From Bacteroidota bacterium (GTDB taxonomy: Bacteria; Bacteroidota; Bacteroidia; Chitinophagales; Chitinophagaceae), in NCBI GenBank assembly GCA_016706595.1, contig JADJJH010000002.1, forward strand, positions 1,054,001-1,118,000: 64,000 nt of DNA. The letters run 5' to 3'. Made by a program: the position numbers and the translations under genes. The notes below the pieces were generated by a model. The model was not told where the DNA came from. It saw only the letters and a list, made by a program, of their open reading frames with translations, and searched no databases. This document shows, piece by piece, positions 33,446 to 42,963 of the stretch; within the stretch, counting starts at the first letter, position 1, and every line of letters starts with the position of its first letter.

Positions 33446-34020
33446 TGGAAACAACAACTTACATACCTAGAATACAAACAAAGTACAGCCAAGAAGTTGT
33501 ACCGGCATTGATGAAAAAATTTGGTTACAAAACTGTAATGCAATGCCCTCGTTTGGTAAAAATTTGTCTTAACCAAGGTGTTAAGGGATCTGTAGCAGAT
33601 AAAAAATTGATTGATGTTGCGGTTGAAGAAATGACCAATATTACCGGTCAAAGAGCAATCGCTACGATGTCTAAAAAAGATATCTCAAACTTTAAATTAA
33701 GAAAGAATATGCCTATCGGTGCTAAGGTAACTTTGCGCAGTAAGAACATGTACGATTTCTTAGACCGTTTTGTAGCGGTATCATTACCTCGTGTACGTGA
33801 TTTTAAAGGGGTGAATGAAAAGGCCTTTGATGGCCGCGGTAACTATACAATTGGTATCACTGAGCAAATCATCTTCCCTGAAATTGATATCGATAAATTA
33901 CCTCGAATCAGTGGTATGGACATTACTTTTGTCACTACAGCACGAACGAATGAAGAAGCATATGAGTTATTAAAAGAACTTGGTATGCCATTTAAAAATC
34001 TTAACGTAAAAAATAACTAA
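33445..34020 (+). CDS. rplE: 50S ribosomal protein L5
   Basis: L5 (191 aa) binds 5S rRNA and contacts the P-site tRNA. Segments are YIPRIQTKYSQEVVPALMKKFGY, TGQRAIATMSKKDISNFKLR, and ERVR-like region LPRVRDFKGVNEKAFDGRGNY shortened in the middle as usual. It overlaps rplX by one base. Confidence 0.96.
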   Translation: METTTYIPRIQTKYSQEVVPALMKKFGYKTVMQCPRLVKICLNQGVKGSVADKKLIDVAVEEMTNITGQRAIATMSKKDISNFKLRKNMPIGAKVTLRSKNMYDFLDRFVAVSLPRVRDFKGVNEKAFDGRGNYTIGITEQIIFPEIDIDKLPRISGMDITFVTTARTNEEAYELLKELGMPFKNLNVKNN

Positions 34021-34027
34021 TAGTATC

Positions 34028-34297
34028 ATGGCTAAAGAATCAGTAAAAGCCCGTCAGCGTAAACGTGAAAAAATGGTAGCGAAATATGCCGACAAACGTG
34101 CAGCTTTGAAAAAAGCAGGTGACTATGAAGCGCTTGATTTACTTCCGAAAAATGCTTCACCGGTGCGTCTTAAAAATAGATGTCAATTAACCGGTCGTGG
34201 TCGTGGATATATCAGATACTTCGGTATCTCACGTATACAGTTCCGAGACATGGCTTTAAACGGATTGATTCCGGGCGTTAAAAAAGCGAGCTGGTAA
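34028..34297 (+). CDS. rpsN: 30S ribosomal protein S14 (zinc-free type)
   Basis: S14 (89 aa) is the long form that lacks the two CxxC pairs of the zinc-binding type; only one Cys occurs, in RLKNRCQLTGRGRGYIRYFG. The C-terminal end GLIPGVKKASW is standard. Confidence 0.96.
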   Translation: MAKESVKARQRKREKMVAKYADKRAALKKAGDYEALDLLPKNASPVRLKNRCQLTGRGRGYIRYFGISRIQFRDMALNGLIPGVKKASW

Positions 34298-34350
34298 AAT
34301 ATATTGCCTTAACCGAATACCGAATATTAAAAAAGTAAAAAGAATTAAAA

Positions 34351-34749
34351 ATGGTAACAGATCCTATAGCAGATTTTCTGACGAGAATCAGAAATGCACA
34401 AATGGCCGGACATGTTTTGGTTGAAATTCCTGCTTCGAATATGAAGAAGAGTTTGACTGAAATTTTGTACAAGAAAGGATATATTTCAAAGTATAAATTT
34501 GAAGAAGATAATAAGCAAGGCATTATTAAAATTGCCTTGAAGTATGATGCCCAATCTAAAGTTCCTGCTATCAGAGGTTTGGAAAGAGTGAGCCGTCCGG
34601 GTCTGCGTCAATATGCTAAACCAGCTGAAATTAAACGAGTTCAAAACGGACTTGGGATTGCTATAATTTCTACTTCTAAAGGCGTAATGACTGATAAGGA
34701 AGCTAAAGCGAGCAATATCGGCGGAGAAGTACTTTGTCATATTTATTAA
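34351..34749 (+). CDS. rpsH: 30S ribosomal protein S8
   Basis: S8 (132 aa) is a primary 16S rRNA binder and in E. coli the repressor of the spc operon. Conserved are TDPIADFLTRIRNAQMAGH and the end GIAIISTSKGVMTDKEAKASNIGGEVLCHIY. Confidence 0.97.
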   Translation: MVTDPIADFLTRIRNAQMAGHVLVEIPASNMKKSLTEILYKKGYISKYKFEEDNKQGIIKIALKYDAQSKVPAIRGLERVSRPGLRQYAKPAEIKRVQNGLGIAIISTSKGVMTDKEAKASNIGGEVLCHIY

Positions 34750-34817
34750 TCGTATTGAAATAAAATAAACAACAACAGTTCAGTTGATTTAATTTGACTG
34801 AGTTAAAATAAAATAAC

Positions 34818-35372
34818 ATGTCTAGAATAGGAAAAAAACCGATTGAAATCCCTGCAGGCGTTACCATCAATGTAACGGCTTCTAACGAAATCGTGGTGAA
34901 AGGACCGAAAGGTGAATTACGCCAATTGGTAGATGGTGAAATCAAAGTGGAAATTAATGAAGGAAGTGTTCAAATTAGCCGCCCTTCAGACCAAATTAAA
35001 CATAGAGCCATGCACGGATTATATCGTTCGTTGGTTGATAATATGGTAAAAGGAGTAACTACTGGATTTGAGAAAAAACTTGAATTAGTGGGTGTAGGTT
35101 ACAAAGCTACCAACCAAGGTAATATTCTTGATATGGCTTTAGGATATTCTCATAATATTATTATGGAAGTTCCTAAAGAATTAAAAGTAAGTACAGAAAC
35201 TTTAAAAGGTAGTAACCCAATGATTACTTTAGAAGGATCTGATAAACAATTACTTGGACAAGTTGCTGCAAAAATCAGAAGTTTACGTAAGCCTGAACCA
35301 TACAAAGGAAAGGGTGTGAAATATCAAGGTGAATATATCCGTCGTAAGGCAGGTAAAGCAGCAGGTAAATAA
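34818..35372 (+). CDS. rplF: 50S ribosomal protein L6
   Basis: L6 (184 aa) lies near the factor-binding site. It starts MSRIGKKPIEIPAGV and has the duplicated L6 domain, with GYSHNIIMEVPKEL and the end PYKGKGVKYQGEYIRRKAGKAAGK. Confidence 0.97.
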   Translation: MSRIGKKPIEIPAGVTINVTASNEIVVKGPKGELRQLVDGEIKVEINEGSVQISRPSDQIKHRAMHGLYRSLVDNMVKGVTTGFEKKLELVGVGYKATNQGNILDMALGYSHNIIMEVPKELKVSTETLKGSNPMITLEGSDKQLLGQVAAKIRSLRKPEPYKGKGVKYQGEYIRRKAGKAAGK

Positions 35373-35424
35373 AAATCAATAAACTGAAAATGGTTACAGT
35401 CATTTTCGTAAAAAATAAAATATC

Positions 35425-35775
35425 ATGGACGTTAAAGTAGTAAGAAGACAGAAGCTAAAGTGGAGAATCCGTAAAAAAATTAACGGAGTTGCCGCTAAAC
35501 CAAGATTATCGGTTTTCAGAAGTAATAAGGAAATTTATTGTCAACTGATTGACGATGTAACTGGAGTGACCATTGCCTCTGCAAATAGCCGTGGAAAAGA
35601 TATTGACGCGAAAGGAAACAAGGTTGAAATTGCCAAATTGGTAGGTAAATCTTTAGCTGCAAAAGCGAAAGCAAAAGGAATAGAAAATTGTGTATTTGAT
35701 AGAGGAGGTTACCTTTATCACGGGCGTGTTAAAGCGGTCGCTGATGGTGCACGTGAAGGTGGAATGATTTTCTAA
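35425..35775 (+). CDS. rplR: 50S ribosomal protein L18
   Basis: L18 (116 aa) binds 5S rRNA with L5. Typical are RLSVFRSNKEIYCQLIDD, VTIASANSRGKD and the end FDRGGYLYHGRVKAVADGAREGG. A small GAAAATG/CATTTTC hairpin lies in the gap before it (35385-35408). Confidence 0.97.
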   Translation: MDVKVVRRQKLKWRIRKKINGVAAKPRLSVFRSNKEIYCQLIDDVTGVTIASANSRGKDIDAKGNKVEIAKLVGKSLAAKAKAKGIENCVFDRGGYLYHGRVKAVADGAREGGMIF

Positions 35776-35816
35776 TCCGAAGTAATAATTATTTAAAGAA
35801 TTCTCAATAACAGAAA

Positions 35817-36335
35817 ATGTCTAAAACAGAAAGAAATTCAGTAAAGTCGGGCGATATGGAATTGCACGATAAAGTAGTGGCCATCAATCGTGTGGTAAAA
35901 ACTACAAAAGGCGGACGAACATTTAGTTTTTCGGCACTTGTAGTGGTTGGAAATGGTGCAGGTATCATTGGACACGGCTTGGGTAAAGCGAAGGAAGTTC
36001 AAATGGCTATTCAAAAAGGTATCGATGATGCTAAAAAGAATTTGGTAAAAGTTCCAATATTACATGGAACTGTACCTCATGAAATTTTGGCAAAGTCGGG
36101 TGCTGCAAAAGTGATGATAAAACCGGCCTCACATGGTACGGGTGTAATCGCTGGAGGAAGCATGCGTGCTGTTCTTGAAAGCGCAGGTATTACCGACGTT
36201 TTGGCAAAATCATTAGGATCAGCAAATCCTCACAATGTGGTTAAAGCTACCGTAGCGGCTTTAGTAAAAATGCGTGAACCCATTCAATTTGCAAAAGACA
36301 GAAATATTAGTTTAAAGAACGTGTTCAACGGATAA
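35817..36335 (+). CDS. rpsE: 30S ribosomal protein S5
   Basis: S5 (172 aa) has a dsRNA-binding-like N domain (DKVVAINRVVKTTKGGRTFSF) and the C domain with GTGVIAGGSMRAVLESAGI. It acts in translational fidelity. Confidence 0.97.
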   Translation: MSKTERNSVKSGDMELHDKVVAINRVVKTTKGGRTFSFSALVVVGNGAGIIGHGLGKAKEVQMAIQKGIDDAKKNLVKVPILHGTVPHEILAKSGAAKVMIKPASHGTGVIAGGSMRAVLESAGITDVLAKSLGSANPHNVVKATVAALVKMREPIQFAKDRNISLKNVFNG

Positions 36336-36376
36336 TCTGTTAACACTCGAACATCATAAAAGTAAGAACAACGAAA

Positions 36377-36553
36377 ATGAGTAAGATTAAAGTAACACAA
36401 GTTAAGAGTGGCATCGATCGTAGCAAGCGACAAAAGGCAACCCTTATCGCCCTTGGGTTAAGAAAAATCAGTCAAACCCGAGAATACGAAGCAACGCCTC
36501 AAATTCTTGGCATGATTAAGAAAGTAGAACATTTAGTGAAAACAGAAAAATAA
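36377..36553 (+). CDS. rpmD: 50S ribosomal protein L30
   Basis: L30 (58 aa) is a small 50S protein. The translation starts MSKIKVTQVKSGIDRSK and contains the family segment QKATLIALGLRKISQTRE, followed by MIKKVEHLVKTEK at the end. It fills the gap between rpsE and rplO, its standard place. Confidence 0.95.
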   Translation: MSKIKVTQVKSGIDRSKRQKATLIALGLRKISQTREYEATPQILGMIKKVEHLVKTEK

Positions 36554-36558
36554 GAACA

Positions 36559-37011
36559 ATGAATTTACATACATTGAAACCTGCAGAAGGTGCAACACAT
36601 AGAGCAGGAAAACGTCTTGGAAGAGGTAACTCTTCAGGTAAAGGTGGTACTTCTACAAAAGGTAATAAAGGTGCTCAGTCTCGTGCCGGTCATAACGAAC
36701 GTCGTGGTAGTGAAGGTGGTCAGATGCCTTTACATCGTCGTTTACCAAAGCGTGGATTTAAAAATATTAACCGTATTGAATATAAGGTATTAAATTTAGG
36801 ACAAATTGATGCCCTAGTTGAACGCTATGAATTACAGGAAATTTCTCCTGAGAGTTTATATGTAACCGGTTTATTAAATCGTACTGATTTAATAAAAATA
36901 TTAGGTCATGGTGAATTGAAAAGCAAACTTACTTTTAAAGTGAATGCGGCAACTGAAACTGCTAAAAAGGCAATTGAAGCTGCGGGTGGTACTTTGGAAA
37001 TTGTAATTTAA
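36559..37011 (+). CDS. rplO: 50S ribosomal protein L15
   Basis: L15 (150 aa) is a late 50S assembly protein. It has the glycine-rich start THRAGKRLGRGNSSGKGGTS, followed by EGGQMPLHRRLPKRGFKN and the C-terminal A..AIEAAGGTLEIV segment. Confidence 0.97.
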   Translation: MNLHTLKPAEGATHRAGKRLGRGNSSGKGGTSTKGNKGAQSRAGHNERRGSEGGQMPLHRRLPKRGFKNINRIEYKVLNLGQIDALVERYELQEISPESLYVTGLLNRTDLIKILGHGELKSKLTFKVNAATETAKKAIEAAGGTLEIVI

Positions 37012-37091
37012 TAGATTACATAAAATAGCTTGTGTAAAGACTTGTAGAATCATACCTGATAAGCCAAAAGAAAAAGAAACATTAATTTTCG

Positions 37092-37121
37092 TTTGAAATG
37101 TTTAAATTATTTATAATTTAC
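37092..37121 (+). promoter_or_regulatory. Possible internal promoter before secY
   Basis: TTTG at 37092-37095 and TAATTTAC at 37114-37121 are 18 bases apart, a partial match to the Bacteroidota promoter. The gap between rplO and secY (139 bases) is longer than others in this operon. Confidence 0.3.
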
Positions 37122-37150
37122 GCCCCTCAAACAACGAATCTAGAAGCAGA

Positions 37151-38488
37151 ATGAAAAAAATAATAAATACATTAAAGAATATCTGGAGTATTGAAGAACT
37201 TCGTAACAGGATCATCTTTACCTTAACACTCTTATTAGTTTATCGCGTAGGATGTTATGTAGTTTTACCAGGTATTAATCCAAATGAACTTGCTTCTGGT
37301 GAAGGACAAAGCGGCTTACTTGGTTTATTTAATATGTTTGCAGGAGGTGCTTTTAATAAGGCATCTATTTTTGCATTAGGTATCATGCCTTATATCTCGG
37401 CAAGTATCGCCATGCAATTAGCACAAATAGCTATTCCTCAACTACAGAAGTTATCTAAAGAAGATAGCGGTCGTCGTAAAATTAATTTGTATACTCGATA
37501 TTTAACGGTTGGTGTTACCTTGTTTCAAGCGATCGGTTATATCACTTATTTGCGCAGCCAAAATGCAGGTGCTATCATGGATGATAGTTTTGCTTGGATG
37601 TTAAGTACAGTGGTGATTCTTACTACAGGTACTTTGTTTGTAATGTGGTTAGGTGAAAAAATTACAGATAAAGGAATTGGTAATGGTACTTCATTAATTA
37701 TCTCTGCAGGTATCATCGCTCGTTTGCCACATGCATTAGTGCAAGAGTTTGAAGCTAAAACACAAGCAGCAGGTGGTGGTTTATTGATATTCTTAATAGA
37801 AATTGCAGTTATGGTATTAGTTGTCATGGCTATTATCTTATTAGTGCAAGGTGTTCGTCGAATCCCTTTAAACTATGCTCGTCGTATAGTAGGTGCATCA
37901 TCAGCTAAAGATTTAGGAAGCGCACGTGATTTTATTCCAATTAAAGTTAATGGAGCAGGGGTTATGCCTATCATTTTCGCACAGGCCATGTTGTTTATTC
38001 CGGCTACTGTTGTTGGTTTTTCTGAAAGCGAAACCGCACAAGGTATTGTAAAGCATTTAAGTGATCCGGGTTCAATGTGGTACAATTTAGTATATGCTAT
38101 TTTAGTAATTGCTTTTACCTATTTATATACCGCGTTGATATTCAATCCAACGCAAATGTCAGATGATTTGAAGCGTAATAATGGATTTATTCCAGGAATC
38201 AAGCCAGGTACTGATACTGCCAACTATATTGGTGCTATCATGGATCGTATTACTTTGCCTGGTGCCATTTTCTTAGCAATGATTGGTATTTTACCTGGTC
38301 TTGCCGGACAAATGAATATCACTAGCGGTTTTGCCAGTTTCTTTGGTGGTACATCCATGTTGATTATGGTAGGTGTATTATTAGATACCTTGCAACAAAT
38401 TGAAAGTCAATTATTAATGCGCCATTATGATGGTTTGATGGAATCAGGTCGTATTTCCGGTCGTACCGCAGTACCTGCAAGCGTTTAA
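37151..38488 (+). CDS. secY: Protein translocase subunit SecY
   Basis: SecY (445 aa) is the ten-helix channel of the Sec translocon in the inner membrane. Features are the N-terminal KNIWSIEELRNRIIFTLTLLLVYRVGCYVVLPG, GIMPYISASIAMQL, DKGIGNGTSLII, and the cytoplasmic loop with RRIPLNYARR. It follows rplO in the usual order. Confidence 0.98.
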   Translation: MKKIINTLKNIWSIEELRNRIIFTLTLLLVYRVGCYVVLPGINPNELASGEGQSGLLGLFNMFAGGAFNKASIFALGIMPYISASIAMQLAQIAIPQLQKLSKEDSGRRKINLYTRYLTVGVTLFQAIGYITYLRSQNAGAIMDDSFAWMLSTVVILTTGTLFVMWLGEKITDKGIGNGTSLIISAGIIARLPHALVQEFEAKTQAAGGGLLIFLIEIAVMVLVVMAIILLVQGVRRIPLNYARRIVGASSAKDLGSARDFIPIKVNGAGVMPIIFAQAMLFIPATVVGFSESETAQGIVKHLSDPGSMWYNLVYAILVIAFTYLYTALIFNPTQMSDDLKRNNGFIPGIKPGTDTANYIGAIMDRITLPGAIFLAMIGILPGLAGQMNITSGFASFFGGTSMLIMVGVLLDTLQQIESQLLMRHYDGLMESGRISGRTAVPASV

Positions 38489-38527
38489 TTAATTATTGAT
38501 GCATCGGTCTCAGGTTAAAATTTTCAA

Positions 38528-39331
38528 GTGATTTATTACAAAACAAATGAAGAGGTCGAGTTGATTCGCAAAAGCAATTTACTTGTTTCTGCAACTCTAG
38601 CTGAGTTAGCCTTACATATCAAACCGGGTATCACCACTAAATATCTCGATACCTTAGCCGAAGCATTTATTAGAGATCATGGTGCAATACCTGCTTTCAA
38701 AGGCTTTCGTGATTTCCCTTTCAGTACATGCATGAGTGTTAATGCAGCTGTTGTGCATGGATTTGCAACTGATGATGAATTAAAAGAGGGTGATGTGGTA
38801 AGCATTGATACCGGTACAGTTTTAAACGGATTTGTTGGTGATAGTGCGTATACATTTGCCATCGGTGAAATTTCTGAGGAAATTCAAAAACTTCTAAGAG
38901 TTACCAAAGAATCTTTGTATAAAGGCATAGAAAAAGCCGTTGTTGGAAATAGAGTGGGCGATATTGGTTGGGCTATTCAAGAATATACCGAAAAGCAAAA
39001 TGGTTATGGTGTAGTACGTGAATTAACCGGACATGGAGTTGGAAAAAGTTTGCATGAAGAGCCTGAAGTGCCTAATTATGGTCGTCGCGGTCAAGGGTTG
39101 AAATTGCAAGATGGTTTAGTAATTGCGATTGAGCCTATGATTAATTTAGGTAAGAAGGAAGTCTTTTGTGCCGATGATGATTGGACTATCCTTACTCAAG
39201 ACGGTATGCCTTCGGCTCATTATGAACATTCAATTTGTGTGCGCAAGCAAAAGGCTGATATTCTTTCAACCTTTGTTGATATAGAAGCCAATGAGAAGAA
39301 GAATTCCAATCTTTGCTCAACTTATTATTAG
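38528..39331 (+). CDS. map: Methionine aminopeptidase type I
   Basis: Methionine aminopeptidase removes the initiator Met from nascent proteins. Metal ligands are seen in VVSIDTG and VGDSAYTF (two Asp), GHGVGKSLHEEP (His), IEPM (Glu) and the C-terminal AHYEHS (Glu). It uses a GTG start at 38528. In most genomes infA and rpmJ follow, but here they do not. Confidence 0.97.
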   Translation: MIYYKTNEEVELIRKSNLLVSATLAELALHIKPGITTKYLDTLAEAFIRDHGAIPAFKGFRDFPFSTCMSVNAAVVHGFATDDELKEGDVVSIDTGTVLNGFVGDSAYTFAIGEISEEIQKLLRVTKESLYKGIEKAVVGNRVGDIGWAIQEYTEKQNGYGVVRELTGHGVGKSLHEEPEVPNYGRRGQGLKLQDGLVIAIEPMINLGKKEVFCADDDWTILTQDGMPSAHYEHSICVRKQKADILSTFVDIEANEKKNSNLCSTYY

Positions 39332-39373
39332 AAATATTAGCTTCTAATCAGATTCATGCTAACTTAGCTTGCC

Positions 39374-40426
39374 GTGTACGCAAAATCATTTCTGCTGATT
39401 AAACCTTTTACTTTATTAATTATATGTCTGTTTGTATTTGCATGTACAAATAAACCGAATCGAATCGTAGAGCCAAGTTTTTATTATTGGCGCACTGTTT
39501 TTGATTTGTCAGAAAATGAAAAGCAATATGCAGATAGCTTACATGTTCGAGAACTGTTTGTGCGTTTTTTTGATCTTGATACGGCAAGTGATGTACATGG
39601 AAACATACAAGTAGTACCCGTGTCTATACTTCGATGTAAGGATAGTTTTCCATCAAATTATAATATAGTTCCCGTAGTATATATCACACGAAGTGCATTA
39701 AAATTTACGACTAATACTGATTCACTGGCAAATCATATAAACACCCTTATCGAAAGTATAACTTTGCAATATCATTTGAACTTCAGTGAAATTCAATGGG
39801 ATATGGATTGGACGCCTTCAACCAAAGAAACGTATTTTAATCTATTGAAGGCATTGCATCAAAAGGCGTACTTACGCACTAAAAAATTTTCTTCAACTTT
39901 ACGTTTACATCAAATAAAGTATCAAGCACAAACCGGTATTCCACCGGTTGATAAAGTATATTTGATGTGCTACAATATGGGAAGTTTGCAACAATACGGA
40001 CATCAAAATTCAATTTTTGACTTGCAATTATGCAAAGATTATATGACTAACATCTCAAATTACCCATTGCCACTAAGTATTGCATTACCAATTTTCCATT
40101 GGAGTGTACTTTTTAGAAAGAAAAAATTTGTAGGTATTTTGCATGATATTTCATCCAAGGATATTGTTGGCAATTCATCTTTTAAGCAGGAATATGGCAA
40201 TTTATTTATTGCCAAACACGATACAGTTCTTCAAAATTATTTTATAAAACAAGATGATGAATTACGAATTGAAGAAATTAGTAGTCAAGATTTAAAATCA
40301 TGTGCCATCTATTTGTCGAAACAACTGAATCAAGATTCTCTACAGATACTTTTTTATCATTTGGATGATAGTCTCATACAACAATATCCTAACCATGAAA
40401 TTCAACAAGTATTGGACGCGTTTTAG
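39374..40426 (+). CDS. Lipoprotein of unknown function, first of an overlapping pair
   Basis: This 350-aa protein has a lipoprotein signal (LLIICLFVFACTNK, Cys near residue 24) from a GTG start. The mature part alternates strands and helices, and a segment ITLQYHLNFSEIQWDMDWTPSTKETYFNLLKAL is reminiscent of the acidic barrel strand in glycoside hydrolase 18-like TIM barrels. That is only a resemblance. Its end overlaps the next gene by 32 bases, which suggests coupled translation and a joint function. Confidence 0.65.
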   Translation: MYAKSFLLIKPFTLLIICLFVFACTNKPNRIVEPSFYYWRTVFDLSENEKQYADSLHVRELFVRFFDLDTASDVHGNIQVVPVSILRCKDSFPSNYNIVPVVYITRSALKFTTNTDSLANHINTLIESITLQYHLNFSEIQWDMDWTPSTKETYFNLLKALHQKAYLRTKKFSSTLRLHQIKYQAQTGIPPVDKVYLMCYNMGSLQQYGHQNSIFDLQLCKDYMTNISNYPLPLSIALPIFHWSVLFRKKKFVGILHDISSKDIVGNSSFKQEYGNLFIAKHDTVLQNYFIKQDDELRIEEISSQDLKSCAIYLSKQLNQDSLQILFYHLDDSLIQQYPNHEIQQVLDAF

Positions 40427-42827
40427 TGTAGTCCTAAGTGCCATCATTGCCATCAGTTATATAACTTATTGCTGTGCCGATTATGATCCGTATGATAGTT
40501 ATACGAGTTATTTTACACCTCATACCATCTCTGTAAAAAATTGCGAGCCTTATTATTATGGTTTGGGGCCAAGGTTTTATGAATCTGTCAGTGATTCAAG
40601 TAATTTGGTATTTGCATCACTCCAAGATAAAAATACCGATGAATGGCATACGTACAGTAAACTACCTCAAACAGAGATTGAGAAAATATTGTACGAAGTA
40701 GCTTTACCCGAAATTCAACAATGGGTTGATGCAATTAAGAATAATCAATCTGTAGTAATTGTAGATTCGTTAAGTAAGAATGCATTTGCCAAATGGTTAT
40801 GTAAAGTAAGTAATCATCAAGCATTAGATTATGTATTATTTGCTAAAAAATGCGAACCGATTGCAACAGCCAGTAAAAATGAATGGGAAGTGGCAGAACC
40901 TGATTCAGCTTTATGTGTAAAATTAATTGAAGAAGGATTTAGTTCTTTAAAATCATGCACCGATCCATTTTTACAAGAGCGTTATGCCTTTCAAATTATT
41001 CGATTGTCGTTTTACGGAAAACAATATCAACAAACGATTGCTTTGTTTGATAGTTTGATGCCATCGTTTCATGAATCAAAATCAAGTATCAACAGTCGCT
41101 CATTATCATTAAAAGCCGGTGCCTTGTTTCGCTTAGAGAAGTATGCTGAAAGTGCGTATTTGTTTTCACGTTTATTTGAAAAAGCAGAAGACCATCAACA
41201 CCAATTTAATGAATATATTGGTTTTGATTGGGCGATAAATGATGAGCGTATGCAAGGGGTTTTGCAATATTGTAAAAACAATCATGAGAAGGCAATTGTG
41301 TATGCTATGCAAGGATTTAGGCATCCTGAAATATATCAAATGCGCACACTTAGGAAAGTGTACGAACTCGATCCTGAAAATGATTTATTGGATGTATTGC
41401 TTGTTCGAGAAGTTAGTAAAGCTGAAGAAGCCTTTGCCCAACATCGAGATTTTCTTACAAGCGGCTATAATTATTATTTGCGAAATTATAGATGGATGGG
41501 TATGGAAATTAGTGCCGTAGATTTTAATCATTTAATTGAAAGGAAATATCAAACTAAATTCAAATTGATGAAGCCGGCAAACTTTATGTTGCATGTAGCG
41601 AATGAGGGCAAAGTAAAAGATAAGGCATTATGGATGAGTGCTTCAGCTTACATGTATTTGTTGAATGAAGACTATAAAAGTGCCGACTCATTATTACTTC
41701 TTGCAACTGAAATGAAGCCAAGTTTGAAAGTAGAAAAGCAAGTAAAGATTTTGCAACTAATGAGTAGCATTATACAGTGTAAAGAAATAACGTCACAAAT
41801 TGAAAGCGAAATTTTGCCACAATTGGCTTGGCTGGAAAAGTTATCGGCAAACGAAAAGATTTATCAAATGGCGTATGGTAATATCATGCGGGGATTATTG
41901 CCCACTAAGTATTTACAAGCAAATGAAAAAACGAAAGCGATGTTGTGTTATGTAAAGCACGAGAACTTACCACAAGAATATTATTATCGATATGATGCTT
42001 GGCCGCTTGGTTTTGATTCATATTATTATACAAACTCGGGACAGCTAATTGATACCGCTTTTTCGGTGCAAGAACTTCAAAATTGCATTCAGTATATGAA
42101 GGCACCGTCAAGTGCATTTGATAAATGGTTGGTAAAGGATAATGTATATAAGGATGAAATATTGTATGAAGTGCTGGGAATTAAATTATTACAAACTCAA
42201 AATTTTGCCGAAGCATCAAAGGCGTTCAAAAAATCCAAATCGACGATTACAGTAAACAACCCATTTGTTGCACATATTCGTGATTATCAAGATGGATATT
42301 ATGAAGACAGTCTGCAACGATACACTTTATTAGAATTGTCAGATACCCTTAATAAACTTGAAGTTGCGTCGAAGGGTGATTTGGAAAGTGCCTTTCATTT
42401 AGCCTGTGCATTGTATTCAATTTCATACTACGGACAAGCTTGGAAAGCGGTTGCTTATTATAGATCTTCGTATCATGATCATGCTTATTATTTTGATTCA
42501 TTGTATAAGTATAGTGCTTTCGATAAACAATATTTTTTTAATGAAAGAGCAAATGCTTTATTTAAGAAAGTGTATGAGCAAAGCAATAATCCTTTGCTTA
42601 AGCAAAAATGTGTTTGGATGATGGCGAAGATTTATCAGAAACGATTCCCGAATAAATCAAACGAATTGTGGGGCTATGAAACCAATGGTAATTCAGATCC
42701 CTTTTCGCGGTGGAGCAGCAGTGAAAATCCATTTCTCGGTGAATTCCATCGGATGTATCGTGCAACCCCATTTTATGATTCGGTTTATCAAGAATGCAGT
42801 TATTTGAGGAATTTTGTGAAGCAATAG
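40395..42827 (+). CDS. Large exported helical-repeat protein of unknown function
   Basis: This 810-aa protein starts MKFNKYWTRFSVVLSAIIAISYITYCCADYD, a signal peptide with a possible lipid-attachment Cys. The mature part is almost all helices, with TPR-like pairs such as RYAFQIIRLSFYGKQYQQTIALFDSL and ESAYLFSRLFEKAEDHQ. The C-terminal part has KSNELWGYETNGNSDPFSRW. The ATG at 40395 lies inside the previous gene. I do not recognise the family. It is likely a periplasmic partner of the upstream lipoprotein. Confidence 0.7.
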   Translation: MKFNKYWTRFSVVLSAIIAISYITYCCADYDPYDSYTSYFTPHTISVKNCEPYYYGLGPRFYESVSDSSNLVFASLQDKNTDEWHTYSKLPQTEIEKILYEVALPEIQQWVDAIKNNQSVVIVDSLSKNAFAKWLCKVSNHQALDYVLFAKKCEPIATASKNEWEVAEPDSALCVKLIEEGFSSLKSCTDPFLQERYAFQIIRLSFYGKQYQQTIALFDSLMPSFHESKSSINSRSLSLKAGALFRLEKYAESAYLFSRLFEKAEDHQHQFNEYIGFDWAINDERMQGVLQYCKNNHEKAIVYAMQGFRHPEIYQMRTLRKVYELDPENDLLDVLLVREVSKAEEAFAQHRDFLTSGYNYYLRNYRWMGMEISAVDFNHLIERKYQTKFKLMKPANFMLHVANEGKVKDKALWMSASAYMYLLNEDYKSADSLLLLATEMKPSLKVEKQVKILQLMSSIIQCKEITSQIESEILPQLAWLEKLSANEKIYQMAYGNIMRGLLPTKYLQANEKTKAMLCYVKHENLPQEYYYRYDAWPLGFDSYYYTNSGQLIDTAFSVQELQNCIQYMKAPSSAFDKWLVKDNVYKDEILYEVLGIKLLQTQNFAEASKAFKKSKSTITVNNPFVAHIRDYQDGYYEDSLQRYTLLELSDTLNKLEVASKGDLESAFHLACALYSISYYGQAWKAVAYYRSSYHDHAYYFDSLYKYSAFDKQYFFNERANALFKKVYEQSNNPLLKQKCVWMMAKIYQKRFPNKSNELWGYETNGNSDPFSRWSSSENPFLGEFHRMYRATPFYDSVYQECSYLRNFVKQ

Positions 42828-42963
42828 GGGGTAATTGGCCAATGTGCGAGTGTGACGATAATTGGCCAATGTGCGAAGGGGAGATTAATTTAGGCTAGAA
42901 GGTTTGCCACATTGCCGAATTTGCACATTTACTAATTCCTACGTATTAAATCATTCATAAAAT
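42828..42963. repeat. Short repeats: AATTGGCCAATGTGCGA twice and CACATT-type units
   Basis: AATTGGCCAATGTGCGA occurs at 42833-42849 and again at 42860-42876. It is followed by TGCCACATTGCCGAATTTGCACATTTACTAATTCC. The tract ends at the stop of the minus-strand CoA-transferase gene, as do the similar tracts at 4165-4243 and 21225-21332. Confidence 0.65.

Noticed and set aside
32806..33651. 281-codon minus-strand frame across rplN, rplX and rplE
   Set aside because: It is the reverse strand of three clear ribosomal protein genes.
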